Positions 1-6,597 are shown, counted from the first letter of the stretch. The stretch is 7,922 bases of DNA from DHVE2 group archaeon (GCA_015522955.1 WALG01000123.1:1-7922); one strand, 5' to 3'. Numbers and translations: made by a program. The notes: generated from the letters alone by a model not told the origin.

Positions 1-17
1 ATGTGTATAAGAGACAG
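1..17. other. Nextera/Tn5 sequencing adapter remnant (not genomic)
   Basis: The 17 bases ATGTGTATAAGAGACAG equal the last 17 bases of the 19-bp Tn5 mosaic end used in Nextera libraries. They are untrimmed library sequence at a contig edge, so genomic sequence starts at about base 18. Read in frame 1 they give MCIRDR, a well-known artefactual N-terminus in proteins predicted from untrimmed assemblies. Any start codon placed at base 1 is therefore false. Confidence 0.96.
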
Positions 18-1005
18 GTACATGGATGTAATTATTGATTTTAGTGTAGTCCTTTTAATGTTCGGTGCAGGACTCGAGGTGGACCTCAAAGCATTGCGAC
101 ATGCTGGAAAAACTTCCATTGCCGTGGCAGGCGTTGGAGTTGCTGTTCCATTCACCCTGGGAGTTCTTCTCGGGTATTACTTCAATCTCTCACTTCTGGG
201 CTCACTGTATGTAGGTGCTGCGCTCTCCATAACCGCTGTGGCTCTCAGTGTAACCACCCTTATGCAGTTGGGAGTAATGAAAAAAGATTATGCCATGGCC
301 ATTGTGGGTGCTGCCATTGTAGATGATATAATAGGCACCATGCTCCTCACCGTGCTCTTGGGTATAGAGAATTACGGTACAATTCCTCCAATAAAAGATC
401 TCCTCATTACTTTTGCCATAGCCATTGGTTTTGTTACCGCTGGAATTTATCTTGCGCCTTTAGGAGCGAAATATCTCTATCGCAGAGTTATAAAATTTAC
501 CAGCGAGGAGCGCCTTGGCATAAGTTTAATCTTTATTTTTGTGTTTGCAATACTTGCGGACCTTGCCGGGTTGCATGCCATGATTGGGGCGTTCATTGCG
601 GGAATGGCAGTAAGAGAGGTATTAACACGTGCAGAGATGGACATCATTTCCAAATGGTCCTTCGGATTCTTTGGACCACTTTTCTTCTCATGGGTCGGTT
701 TTTCAGTTACATTTTCGGGGGAAGTGCTCTCCATGTTCCTTCCACTCCTTATCGGTGTGGCATTCACGGGTAAAATCATCGGAGGTTTTATTGGTGGTAA
801 AATAGCAGGACTAAGCACTCGAAGTTCTCTTATTGTTGGTACAGGAATGAATGCGAGAGCGGCGGTGGAACTCGTTGTTGCTCAGGTTGCACTGGAAGGT
901 AGCATTATAAGTCGCGATATTTTTTCATCTATTGTGCTTATGGCCGTGTTTGCTGCTCTTTTCACACCAATTATGCTTAAATATACCGTGAAAAAATGGG
1001 GATGA
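18..1005 (+). CDS. CPA2-family Na+(or K+)/H+ antiporter, 5'-truncated
   Basis: This is a polytopic membrane cation/proton exchanger of the Na_H_Exchanger family (CPA2, NapA/Kef-like), expected in the cytoplasmic membrane for pH and Na+ or K+ homeostasis. About 328 genomic residues remain, nearly all in hydrophobic segments. Numbering from base 1, visible family features are LLMFGAGLEVDL (18-29), SITAVALSVTTL (76-87, the unwound-helix region), the ion-binding Asp pair in IVDDIIG (D108-D109), GLHAMIGAFIAG (190-201), the GFFGPLFFSWVGF block (222-234), and GMNARAAVELVVA with R286 (282-294). The C-terminus ends shortly after the last helix, with no RCK/TrkA regulatory domain. The family normally carries about 50-60 further residues (the first helices) before the GLE motif, so the ATG at 22 is internal and the gene is cut by the window edge. 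Family assignment is strong; ion specificity cannot be read from the sequence. Confidence 0.92.
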
Positions 1006-1010
1006 GCCAG

Positions 1011-1094
1011 CGCCGAGGGGGAGATTTGAACTCCCGAGGCCTTGCGGCCAGTGGATCTCGAATCCACCGCCTTGCCGGGCTAGGCTACCTCGGC
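1011..1094 (-). tRNA. tRNA-Ser(CGA): tRNA-Ser (anticodon CGA)
   Basis: An 84-nt type II tRNA folds fully. The acceptor stem is GCCGAGG/CCTCGGC (1088-1094 with 1012-1018). The D stem is GCC/GGC with loop TAGCCCGGCAA. The anticodon stem is GTGGA/TCCAC with loop TTCGAGA, giving anticodon CGA, which reads the Ser codon UCG. The long variable arm has a GGCC-GCAA-GGCC hairpin, as in Ser tRNAs. The T stem is GGGAG/CTCCC with loop TTCAAAT. The discriminator base is G (complement of 1011), as expected for archaeal tRNA-Ser. No intron is present and CCA is not encoded. The 3' end lies only 5 bp from the stop of the convergent antiporter gene. Confidence 0.97.
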
Positions 1095-1117
1095 CGTATG
1101 GGTTAAAATATTCTCCG

Positions 1118-1126
1118 TTATTTAGA
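1118..1126 (-). promoter_or_regulatory. Probable TATA box for tRNA-Ser
   Basis: On the minus strand TCTAAATAA is centred about 27 bp upstream of the tRNA 5' end (1094), the usual archaeal TATA-to-start distance. An A-rich stretch just upstream (GAAAAA) could serve as BRE. The box is read from position and composition only. Confidence 0.55.
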
Positions 1127-1133
1127 TTTTTCT
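1127..1133 (+). terminator. Possible oligo-T terminator for the antiporter gene
   Basis: TTTTTCT is the first T-run on the plus strand after the antiporter stop at 1005. No T tract lies between 1005 and the tRNA gene, so antiporter transcripts probably run antisense through the whole tRNA-Ser gene before stopping about here. The run is short and the assignment is inferred. Confidence 0.3.
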
Positions 1134-1138
1134 AGGGG

Positions 1139-1150
1139 AAAAATAAAAAG
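1139..1150 (-). terminator. Oligo-T terminator for the coiled-coil operon
   Basis: On the minus strand the sequence CTTTTTATTTTT begins 4 nt after the TAA stop of the 335-aa gene. Paired T5 runs like this are typical archaeal intrinsic terminators. It separates this operon from the tRNA-Ser promoter immediately downstream. Confidence 0.6.
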
Positions 1151-1154
1151 AGGC

Positions 1155-2162
1155 TTAGATCTGCGCCCTTATGGTTGCAAGGTCCTTGAGCAAATTCTCT
1201 TTCTGCCTGGTGAGTTCCTTTATTCTTTTTTCCAAGAATTTTATTTCCTCTTGAAGTGTTGATATCTCCCTCTCATAATCTCTCAGTTTTCTCTCCTTCC
1301 GCTTTATCTCCGCTTCTTTTTCCTCTAATTCCTTTATCCTAGCAGCCATTTTTTCTTCTTTTTCGCTCAGTATTCTTGCATAGCCCGCAAGTTCTCTTTC
1401 CTTTTCAAGTATGCGCTTCTCCTCTTCCTTTAGTTTCCTCTCCGCTTCAGTTACCTCTTCTTTCTTACGCTTTTCCAGTTCGTCTATCTCTCTTCTAAGT
1501 TCAAATTTGCGCTTTTCAAAATTCGCTAGATCCTCCTCCTTCTTTTCTATTTCCCTAGCCCTGAGTTCCAGTGTATTCTTCAATCTCTCCAGTGCTTTCT
1601 CTCTACTGGATAACTCGCTCTCCGCTTCTTTCTTCTCCTTTTCAAGTTTTGCCCTTTCCTCTTCAATTCTGCCCAATATCTGTGTGAGCGTTGCAACCCT
1701 GTTCTCTATCTCTTGGTTCAACGCATCATTTTTCTCTATAAGTTCATTGAGTTTCTTTTCATTTTCATCCAGCAGGGCCTCTTTCTCTTTCAGTTCCGCT
1801 TCTTTCTCCACAATCCTCGTTTCCCTTTTTTCAACATTGTGAACCCTAGCCTCAATATCCGTGAGTTTATCCAAAAGTTTCTGGAGATCTTTTTCTTTGG
1901 CACTTAATTCCTCTTCTCTCTCAATTATTCTTTTCCCATCCCTCTCCTGTATTTTTTTAAGAATCTCTATGTTTTCCTTGAGATCCTTATCGTATTCTTC
2001 AAGACGCTCTTTAATATCCTCATATTCCTTCACTATGCCAATAGCGATATCCATATATTTCTCGGCATCAGGTATCTTCCTTTTGAGGCTACGAGGTACC
2101 GCATCACGGAGAGAACTCAGCACATCTACCATTATTTCCCTTTCTTTTTTTGCATCAACCAT
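1155..2162 (-). CDS. Long coiled-coil protein, function unknown (335 aa)
   Basis: I do not recognise a named family. Residues 1-44 form a less charged N-terminal part containing the only two prolines (P23, P31). From about residue 45 to the C-terminus the protein is an almost unbroken heptad-like array of Glu, Lys, Arg and Leu, with no Pro, Cys or Trp. No P-loop, signal peptide, membrane segment or nuclease/ATPase motif is visible, so it is not an SMC or Rad50 itself, although low-complexity similarity to their coils is expected. The start at 2162 is supported by a strong Shine-Dalgarno (GAGGAGGAG) six nt upstream; the alternative Met11 has only weak purine-rich sequence before it. The upstream 127-aa gene ends 2 nt before this start, so the two are surely cotranscribed and probably translationally coupled. 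A scaffold or structural partner role is possible but unproven. The existence of the gene is much surer than any function. Confidence 0.88.
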   Translation of the reverse strand: MVDAKKEREIMVDVLSSLRDAVPRSLKRKIPDAEKYMDIAIGIVKEYEDIKERLEEYDKDLKENIEILKKIQERDGKRIIEREEELSAKEKDLQKLLDKLTDIEARVHNVEKRETRIVEKEAELKEKEALLDENEKKLNELIEKNDALNQEIENRVATLTQILGRIEEERAKLEKEKKEAESELSSREKALERLKNTLELRAREIEKKEEDLANFEKRKFELRREIDELEKRKKEEVTEAERKLKEEEKRILEKERELAGYARILSEKEEKMAARIKELEEKEAEIKRKERKLRDYEREISTLQEEIKFLEKRIKELTRQKENLLKDLATIRAQI

Positions 2163-2164
2163 AA

Positions 2165-2548
2165 TTATCTCCTCCTCAAACTATCTTCAAGTTCTATAAG
2201 CATATACCTTATCTTGGAAACATATGCATCCATATCCTCCTCAAATTCATCAAATCTCTTATTTATATCCACAAGTTTGTCCATTTTCTCCATGCTCTCA
2301 TCGACTCTCTTCTTAATGGTTTCCTCTATTTCCTTAATTATCTCTTCTAACTGTGAAGTGATTTGAAATGTTGTAGTATTCAGTTTCACCGGGAACGTTG
2401 AAAATTGCTTGGACAACTCATCAAGTAAGTTGAGTTTCTCTTCCACTTGCTCCTGCCTCTTGATGAGTTTCTCCAGTTTTCGGTCCAGAGATTTCACCAT
2501 TTTCTCAAGTTTTGTAATCTCTGCTGCCAGTTCATCAACTTTAGCCAT
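2165..2548 (-). CDS. Small coiled-coil protein, function unknown (127 aa)
   Basis: No family is recognised. The protein is nearly all helix-forming and highly charged. Heptad-like repeats run through residues 1-48 (for example LEKLIKRQEQVEEKL) and again through 64-125, separated by a short uncharged stretch, QFSTFPVKLNTTTFQIT (48-64), which holds the only proline (P53). It has no Cys or Trp, no membrane segment and a basic RRR tail. This suggests a two-coil hairpin or dimer, a structural inference. The start ATG at 2548 has AAGGAG only one nt away, which is too close for an ordinary Shine-Dalgarno, but a TATA-like element 26 bp upstream suggests leaderless expression from this ATG. It is followed after 2 nt by the 335-aa coiled-coil gene, so the two products may work together. 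The asparaginase stop lies 30 bp upstream. Confidence 0.85.
   Translation of the reverse strand: MAKVDELAAEITKLEKMVKSLDRKLEKLIKRQEQVEEKLNLLDELSKQFSTFPVKLNTTTFQITSQLEEIIKEIEETIKKRVDESMEKMDKLVDINKRFDEFEEDMDAYVSKIRYMLIELEDSLRRR
2169..2177 (-). promoter_or_regulatory. Strong Shine-Dalgarno for the 335-aa coiled-coil gene
   Basis: GAGGAGGAG on the minus strand lies six nt before the ATG at 2162 and inside the last codons of the upstream 127-aa gene. It fixes the start of the downstream gene and implies coupled translation. Confidence 0.8.
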
Positions 2549-2570
2549 ACTCCTTCATAGATTATAAAGA

Positions 2571-2577
2571 ATTTAAA
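2571..2577 (-). promoter_or_regulatory. Possible internal TATA box for the coiled-coil gene pair
   Basis: TTTAAAT on the minus strand is centred about 26 bp upstream of the ATG at 2548 and starts two nt after the asparaginase stop codon. If used, it yields a leaderless mRNA for the 127-aa/335-aa pair, independent of the asparaginase promoter. A second AT-rich stretch (TTTATAAT, 2561-2568) is too close to the ATG to serve that start. Confidence 0.4.
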
Positions 2578-2578
2578 C

Positions 2579-3415
2579 TTACCGATTTCGTTCTTCCATG
2601 CGAAGTATAGCATACGGCATATTCCTGTTGGATACTGCACATTCCTCTTCAATGCTCACCGCAATAACACCCACGGGCACATCTCCAAATTTCTCTATTT
2701 CCTCTCTGCATATTTCCTCAAGGGGCGCGGTACCTATCCTGTTGTAAATTGCAAGAGATAGCATGTGCCTTATTATTTCCTCTCCAATCCCGGTGGCCAC
2801 CACTGCACCATTTTCACCACAATAGATGCCCGCACCGATAATGGGAGAGTCCCCAACTCTACCCCGCAGTGTTAAACTCGTACCTCCTGTGGAAACCGCT
2901 GCGGCAAATTTCTCGTCTATACGCGCTACCGCACCCACAGTATCACCAAGGAATTCCATAAGGAAATCAGGATGATAATAAGAGGGTATCTTTCCATTTC
3001 TCAACTCCTGAATCACCTTATCCCTCCGCTCTCTGGCCTTTTCAGTAGCAGGGTTATACTCAGGATAGCCCATCTTACGTGCAAACTTAACCGCTCCATC
3101 GCCTGCAAGGATGAGGTGAGGTGAATGATGCATCACGTCCCTTGCAACAAGTACAGGATTCTTCACATTTTCTATATTAATAACTGCACCAAAATCTCCA
3201 GGAACCATGACTGCTGCATCCATCTGAATGCTCCCATCCATGCGCATATTGCTTCCAGTACCCGCATTGAAAAGCGGGTTATCCTCCATGAAAACAACTG
3301 CCTGAATTACAGATTCCAGTGCATCATTTTTAAATGCCTCCTCTGCATATTTCTGCATCACATCTCTGAGTTCACTCTTATGTCCAGCACCACCATGCAG
3401 AACCAACGCATCCAT
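2579..3415 (-). CDS. iaaA: Isoaspartyl peptidase / L-asparaginase (Ntn-hydrolase, plant type)
   Basis: This enzyme hydrolyses beta-aspartyl (isoaspartyl) dipeptides and L-asparagine, releasing aspartate; it is expected in the cytoplasm. Family motifs visible are HGGAG near the N-terminus (7-11), NPLFNAGTGSNM (46-57), the autocleavage site GDTVGAVA with T159 as predicted nucleophile, STGG (175-178), RVGDSPIIGAG with substrate-binding R186 and D189, and ATGIGEE (207-213). By family knowledge the precursor cuts itself between D158 and T159 into a 158-residue alpha and a 120-residue beta subunit that form an (alpha-beta)2 enzyme. At 278 aa it is slightly short for the family but complete. The ATG at 3415 puts the HGGAG motif at the expected distance, and a TATA box lies about 25 bp upstream, which points to a leaderless mRNA. 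Taspase or glycosylasparaginase are the related alternatives, but the TVGAVA and RVGDSP motifs fit EcAIII/IaaA-type enzymes best. Confidence 0.94.
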   Translation of the reverse strand: MDALVLHGGAGHKSELRDVMQKYAEEAFKNDALESVIQAVVFMEDNPLFNAGTGSNMRMDGSIQMDAAVMVPGDFGAVINIENVKNPVLVARDVMHHSPHLILAGDGAVKFARKMGYPEYNPATEKARERRDKVIQELRNGKIPSYYHPDFLMEFLGDTVGAVARIDEKFAAAVSTGGTSLTLRGRVGDSPIIGAGIYCGENGAVVATGIGEEIIRHMLSLAIYNRIGTAPLEEICREEIEKFGDVPVGVIAVSIEEECAVSNRNMPYAILRMEERNR

Positions 3416-3435
3416 AGAGCGGCATCATTCATCAT

Positions 3436-3443
3436 TTATTTAA
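3436..3443 (-). promoter_or_regulatory. TATA box of the asparaginase gene
   Basis: TTAAATAA on the minus strand, preceded by the A-rich BRE-like GCAAAAA, is centred about 24-25 bp before the ATG at 3415. Transcription would then start at or within a base or two of the A of the ATG, giving a leaderless message. No Shine-Dalgarno is visible before the ATG, which agrees. Confidence 0.65.
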
Positions 3444-3462
3444 TTTTTGCGAAGATTTAGAA

Positions 3463-3483
3463 CTCCTCCAATCCGTGGGGGAG
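3463..3483. repeat. Imperfect inverted repeat between divergent promoters
   Basis: CTCCTCC (3463-3469) and GGGGGAG (3477-3483) pair at six of seven positions around a 7-nt spacer. The repeat sits between the two divergent TATA boxes and directly abuts the BRE/TATA of ileS. A regulator-binding site is conceivable; chance occurrence is also possible. Confidence 0.3.
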
Positions 3484-3495
3484 AAAATATATATA
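3484..3495 (+). promoter_or_regulatory. BRE/TATA box of ileS, fixing its start codon
   Basis: AAAATATATATA and adjoining bases form a near-ideal archaeal BRE plus TATA element centred near 3490-3491, about 26 bp upstream of the ATG at 3517. This predicts transcription starting at that ATG (leaderless) and places the upstream in-frame GTG (3475) and ATG (3499) outside the mRNA. Confidence 0.75.
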
Positions 3496-3516
3496 AGGAT
3501 GTCATCATCCCGACCT

Positions 3517-6500
3517 ATGGAACTGCGCAGTATCTCCGATTTTCCAAGAATGGAAGAGAAAATCATAGAAGATTGGGAGAGTAAAAATATATTTGAAAAA
3601 TTGAGAGAAAAAAATAGGGGACATAAAAGATTTATATTTTTAGAGGGCCCGCCCACAGCCAACGGCATGCCCCATATTGGACACGCATTAACCCGGGCCA
3701 TCAAGGATTTAATCCTCAGATACAGGGCCATGGATGGCTATGAGATTTACCCATGGATTGCTGGGTGGGACTGTCATGGTTTACCTGTGGAGATCGAGGT
3801 AGAGAAAAAACTCGGAATAAATTCAAAAAAAGAGATTGAGAGATTTGGAATTAAAAAGTTTAATGAACTCTGCAAAGAGAGTGTTTTCAAGTATCGTGAT
3901 GAATGGATAAAGATGTCCAAGCGCATAGGATTTTGGATTGATTTCTCAAAGGCATACGTGACAATGGAAGACTACTATATCGAGAGCGTGTGGTGGGCAC
4001 TGAAGAAAATTTATGACCAGGGACTTCTCTACAAAGATTACAAGGTGGTTCCTTACTGTCCCAGATGCGGCACACCTCTGAGCAGTCATGAAGTGGCCCA
4101 GGGCTATAAACTCACAAGGGACCCGTCCATTTATGTGAAATTCAAGGTTCTGGGCGAGGAGGCATATTTTCTGGTTTGGACAACCACTCCATGGACACTG
4201 CCTTCCAATCTCCTACTTGCCGTGGGCGAGGATATAGATTACGTGCTTGCTGAAAAAGATAATGAAAAATATTATGTGGCCAGAGCCCGTGTAAAAGAAG
4301 TTCTGGGAGATGCAAAAATAATAAAGGAACTAAAAGGCAAGGAACTTAAGGGAAAAAGATATGAGAGACTCATTCCATTTGTGCCGGTAAATTTTGAGGC
4401 ATTCTACGTTACCACAGCAGACTTTGTGAGCACTGAAGAAGGTACAGGTATTGTGCATATCGCCCCCGCATTCGGTGAGGATGATTATAATCTCTGCAAA
4501 AGGGAGGGTATTCCTCTAATAAAACCGGTGGATGAGGAGGGAAAATTCACAGATACACCCTGGAAGGGAATGTTCGTGAAGGATGCGGATAAGCATATAA
4601 TTCAATGGCTCAAGGAGCAGGGAAAACTGTACAGTAAAGGCACTGTGGAGCACACATATCCCTTCTGCTGGAGATGCGGTACTCCTCTACTCTACTATGC
4701 ACTTGATACATGGTACATCGGGATGAGCAAGGTTCGCGAGAATCTGCTCAGAAACAACGAGGAGGTAAACTGGAAACCTGAGCATCTTAAACACGGAAGA
4801 TTTGGTAATTTCCTGGAGGAGGTCAAAGACTGGGCCCTTTCACGCAACAGATACTGGGGTACCCCTCTTCCCATCTGGACCTGCCCGGAGGGACATGTGT
4901 TCATACCCACAAGCAAAGAGGAACTTCTCCAGCATGCCATCCCTGATTCAATACCGGAGCACTTCGAACTGCACAGGCCCTATGTGGATGAAATACGCAT
5001 TCGCTGCCCTGTTTGCGGTAAGGAAATGAAACGAGAACCATACCTCATAGATGTCTGGTTTGATTCGGGAAGCGCACCCTTTGCACAGTTTCACTATCCC
5101 CACGAAAATCGGGAAGATTTTCAGGATGCATTCCCTGTGGATTTCATAACAGAGGCTCTGGACCAGACACGGGGCTGGTTCTATACACTCATGGCGATTT
5201 CCACACTTCTCTTCAATAAGGCGCCGTATAAGAATGTGCTTACCCTGGGTCTCATTCTCGATGAAGATGGAGAAAAGATGAGCAAGAGTAAGGGAAATGC
5301 AGTGGATCCCATGGAAATAATGAACTCCGTAGGTGCAGATGCTGTACGTCTATATCTCTATGCCTCTCCGGTGTGGAAGAGTCGCAGATTCTCTGAGAAT
5401 TTAGTTCGTGAGTACATGCAGAAAACTCTTTTAACCATATCCAATGTGTTCCTCTTCTTCAAGAACAATGCCACATTGGATGACTTCACGCCTGATAAGT
5501 GCGGAGAGGTTACGATAGAACTGGATAAATGGCTTCTTTCAAGACTGAACTCTACCATAAAGGAGGTACGTGAAAATTTAGATGACCTGGAGATACATAA
5601 AGCAACGAGGGCATTGGAGAGATTTATAAACGAGTTGAGCAACTGGTACCTACGTCGTTCTCGGCGCAGATTCTGGAAGGAAGAGGTAGGTAAGGATAAA
5701 ATATCAGCATACACCGCGCTTTATACTGCTCTAAATACCCTTGCAAAGGTTATGGCCCCTTTCACTCCATTCTTCTCAGAGGTAATGTATCAAAACCTAT
5801 GGGGCGAAAAGGAAAGTATACATCTTGAAGATTATCCCCACTGCAACGAGAAATTGATAGATGAAAAACTTGAAGAGGAGATGAATATAGCCATAAAAAT
5901 CGCTGAGGCAGGAAGAAGAGCAAGACAACTGGCCAACATAAAACTCAGGCAACCGTTAAGAACCCTGACTGTAGTGGCCCCTGAAAAATATCACGGAACA
6001 ATAAGAAAATTTCAAGAGGTGTTAAAGGAAGAGGTCAATGTGAAGAATATCCAGATAAAAAGTTCCTCCGGTGAGATTATGAACATAGAGATTAAACCCA
6101 ATTACCGCGTTCTGGGTCCCAAAGTCAAGGGAGACCTAAAGAAGGTTCTGAACTCATTGGGCAGCATGAGTCCACAGGAGATTGTTGATAACCTAAACAC
6201 AGGGAATCTTGTAATTGAAGGCTACACTTTAAACTCCGAAGATATCAATGTGGTGGAGAAGCCCATGGAGGGTATCTTGGCTACAGAGGTGGAAGGTTTA
6301 CCCATAGTGGTTTATCTTGACACGAATATAACAGAGAAACTTAAATACGAGGGCCTGGCACGCGAGATTGTGCGGAGAATCCAGATGATGCGTAAGGACC
6401 TGGACCTGGAGTACGATGCAAAAATTATTTCCTCTTGTATTGGAGATGAAATCATAAAACAGGCAGTGGAGACGCACAGAGATTACATTATGAGAGAGAC

Positions 6501-6597
6501 CCAGAGCATGGATTTAAAGAGCGAAAACATGGGTGGATATGTCAAAACATGGCAAATAGATGGAGAGCAGGTAAAAATAATCATAAAAAAGGTGTAA
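3517..6597 (+). CDS. ileS: Isoleucyl-tRNA synthetase, archaeal/eukaryotic type (IleRS)
   Basis: This class Ia synthetase charges tRNA-Ile with isoleucine using ATP and edits misactivated valine. It is cytoplasmic, with 1026 aa from this start, the normal size for archaeal IleRS. Visible in order: GPPTANGMPHIGH with HIGH at 53-56; GWDCHGLPVE; a CPRC pair (C181, C184); the CP1 editing domain with WTTTPWTLPSN (221-231) and GTGIVHIAPAFGEDDYN (309-325, Asp322-323); CWRC (C384, C387); CPEGH (456-460) with CPVC (C497, C500), likely metal ligands; DVWFDSG (512-518); DQTRGWF (549-555); KMSKS (587-591); the anticodon-domain segment NWYLRRSRRRFW (709-720); and an archaeal-type C-terminal extension. All signature residues look intact. 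The longest ORF begins at a GTG 14 codons upstream, but the TATA box lies inside those codons, so ATG 3517 is preferred. ValRS and LeuRS are excluded by overall motif pattern. The gene is transcribed alone, divergent from the asparaginase. Confidence 0.97.
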   Translation: MELRSISDFPRMEEKIIEDWESKNIFEKLREKNRGHKRFIFLEGPPTANGMPHIGHALTRAIKDLILRYRAMDGYEIYPWIAGWDCHGLPVEIEVEKKLGINSKKEIERFGIKKFNELCKESVFKYRDEWIKMSKRIGFWIDFSKAYVTMEDYYIESVWWALKKIYDQGLLYKDYKVVPYCPRCGTPLSSHEVAQGYKLTRDPSIYVKFKVLGEEAYFLVWTTTPWTLPSNLLLAVGEDIDYVLAEKDNEKYYVARARVKEVLGDAKIIKELKGKELKGKRYERLIPFVPVNFEAFYVTTADFVSTEEGTGIVHIAPAFGEDDYNLCKREGIPLIKPVDEEGKFTDTPWKGMFVKDADKHIIQWLKEQGKLYSKGTVEHTYPFCWRCGTPLLYYALDTWYIGMSKVRENLLRNNEEVNWKPEHLKHGRFGNFLEEVKDWALSRNRYWGTPLPIWTCPEGHVFIPTSKEELLQHAIPDSIPEHFELHRPYVDEIRIRCPVCGKEMKREPYLIDVWFDSGSAPFAQFHYPHENREDFQDAFPVDFITEALDQTRGWFYTLMAISTLLFNKAPYKNVLTLGLILDEDGEKMSKSKGNAVDPMEIMNSVGADAVRLYLYASPVWKSRRFSENLVREYMQKTLLTISNVFLFFKNNATLDDFTPDKCGEVTIELDKWLLSRLNSTIKEVRENLDDLEIHKATRALERFINELSNWYLRRSRRRFWKEEVGKDKISAYTALYTALNTLAKVMAPFTPFFSEVMYQNLWGEKESIHLEDYPHCNEKLIDEKLEEEMNIAIKIAEAGRRARQLANIKLRQPLRTLTVVAPEKYHGTIRKFQEVLKEEVNVKNIQIKSSSGEIMNIEIKPNYRVLGPKVKGDLKKVLNSLGSMSPQEIVDNLNTGNLVIEGYTLNSEDINVVEKPMEGILATEVEGLPIVVYLDTNITEKLKYEGLAREIVRRIQMMRKDLDLEYDAKIISSCIGDEIIKQAVETHRDYIMRETQSMDLKSENMGGYVKTWQIDGEQVKIIIKKV

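Noticed and set aside
22..24. ATG at base 22 as the real antiporter start
   Set aside because: It would give a protein lacking the first transmembrane helices normally preceding the GLE motif, and the sequence upstream is adapter.
477..818. 113-aa minus-strand ORF inside the antiporter
   Set aside because: It lies antisense to a clearly coding membrane protein and has no recognisable motifs.
1011..1094. tRNA-Ser as an integration (att) site for a mobile element
   Set aside because: No integrase gene and no second copy of the tRNA 3' end is seen in the window.
1411..1842. 143-aa plus-strand ORF rich in Ser and Phe
   Set aside because: It is the antisense shadow of Glu/Lys/Arg codons of the 335-aa coiled-coil gene, with no family motif and no convincing ribosome-binding site. 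The same applies to the plus-strand frames at 1713-1907 and 1861-2199.
1155..2162. SMC/Rad50-type ATPase
   Set aside because: Coil composition resembles SMC arms, but there is no Walker A, Walker B or signature motif, and the protein is far too short.
3125..3460. 111-aa plus-strand ORF across the asparaginase N-terminal region
   Set aside because: It is antisense to the conserved alpha-subunit coding region and runs into the divergent promoter; His/Cys/Ile-rich composition suggests no real protein.
5358..5714. 118-aa minus-strand ORF inside ileS
   Set aside because: The sense strand codes for conserved IleRS sequence; the antisense frame has no motif or promoter. Shorter antisense or alternate frames at 3887-4075, 4695-4940 and 4802-5029 were rejected for the same reason.
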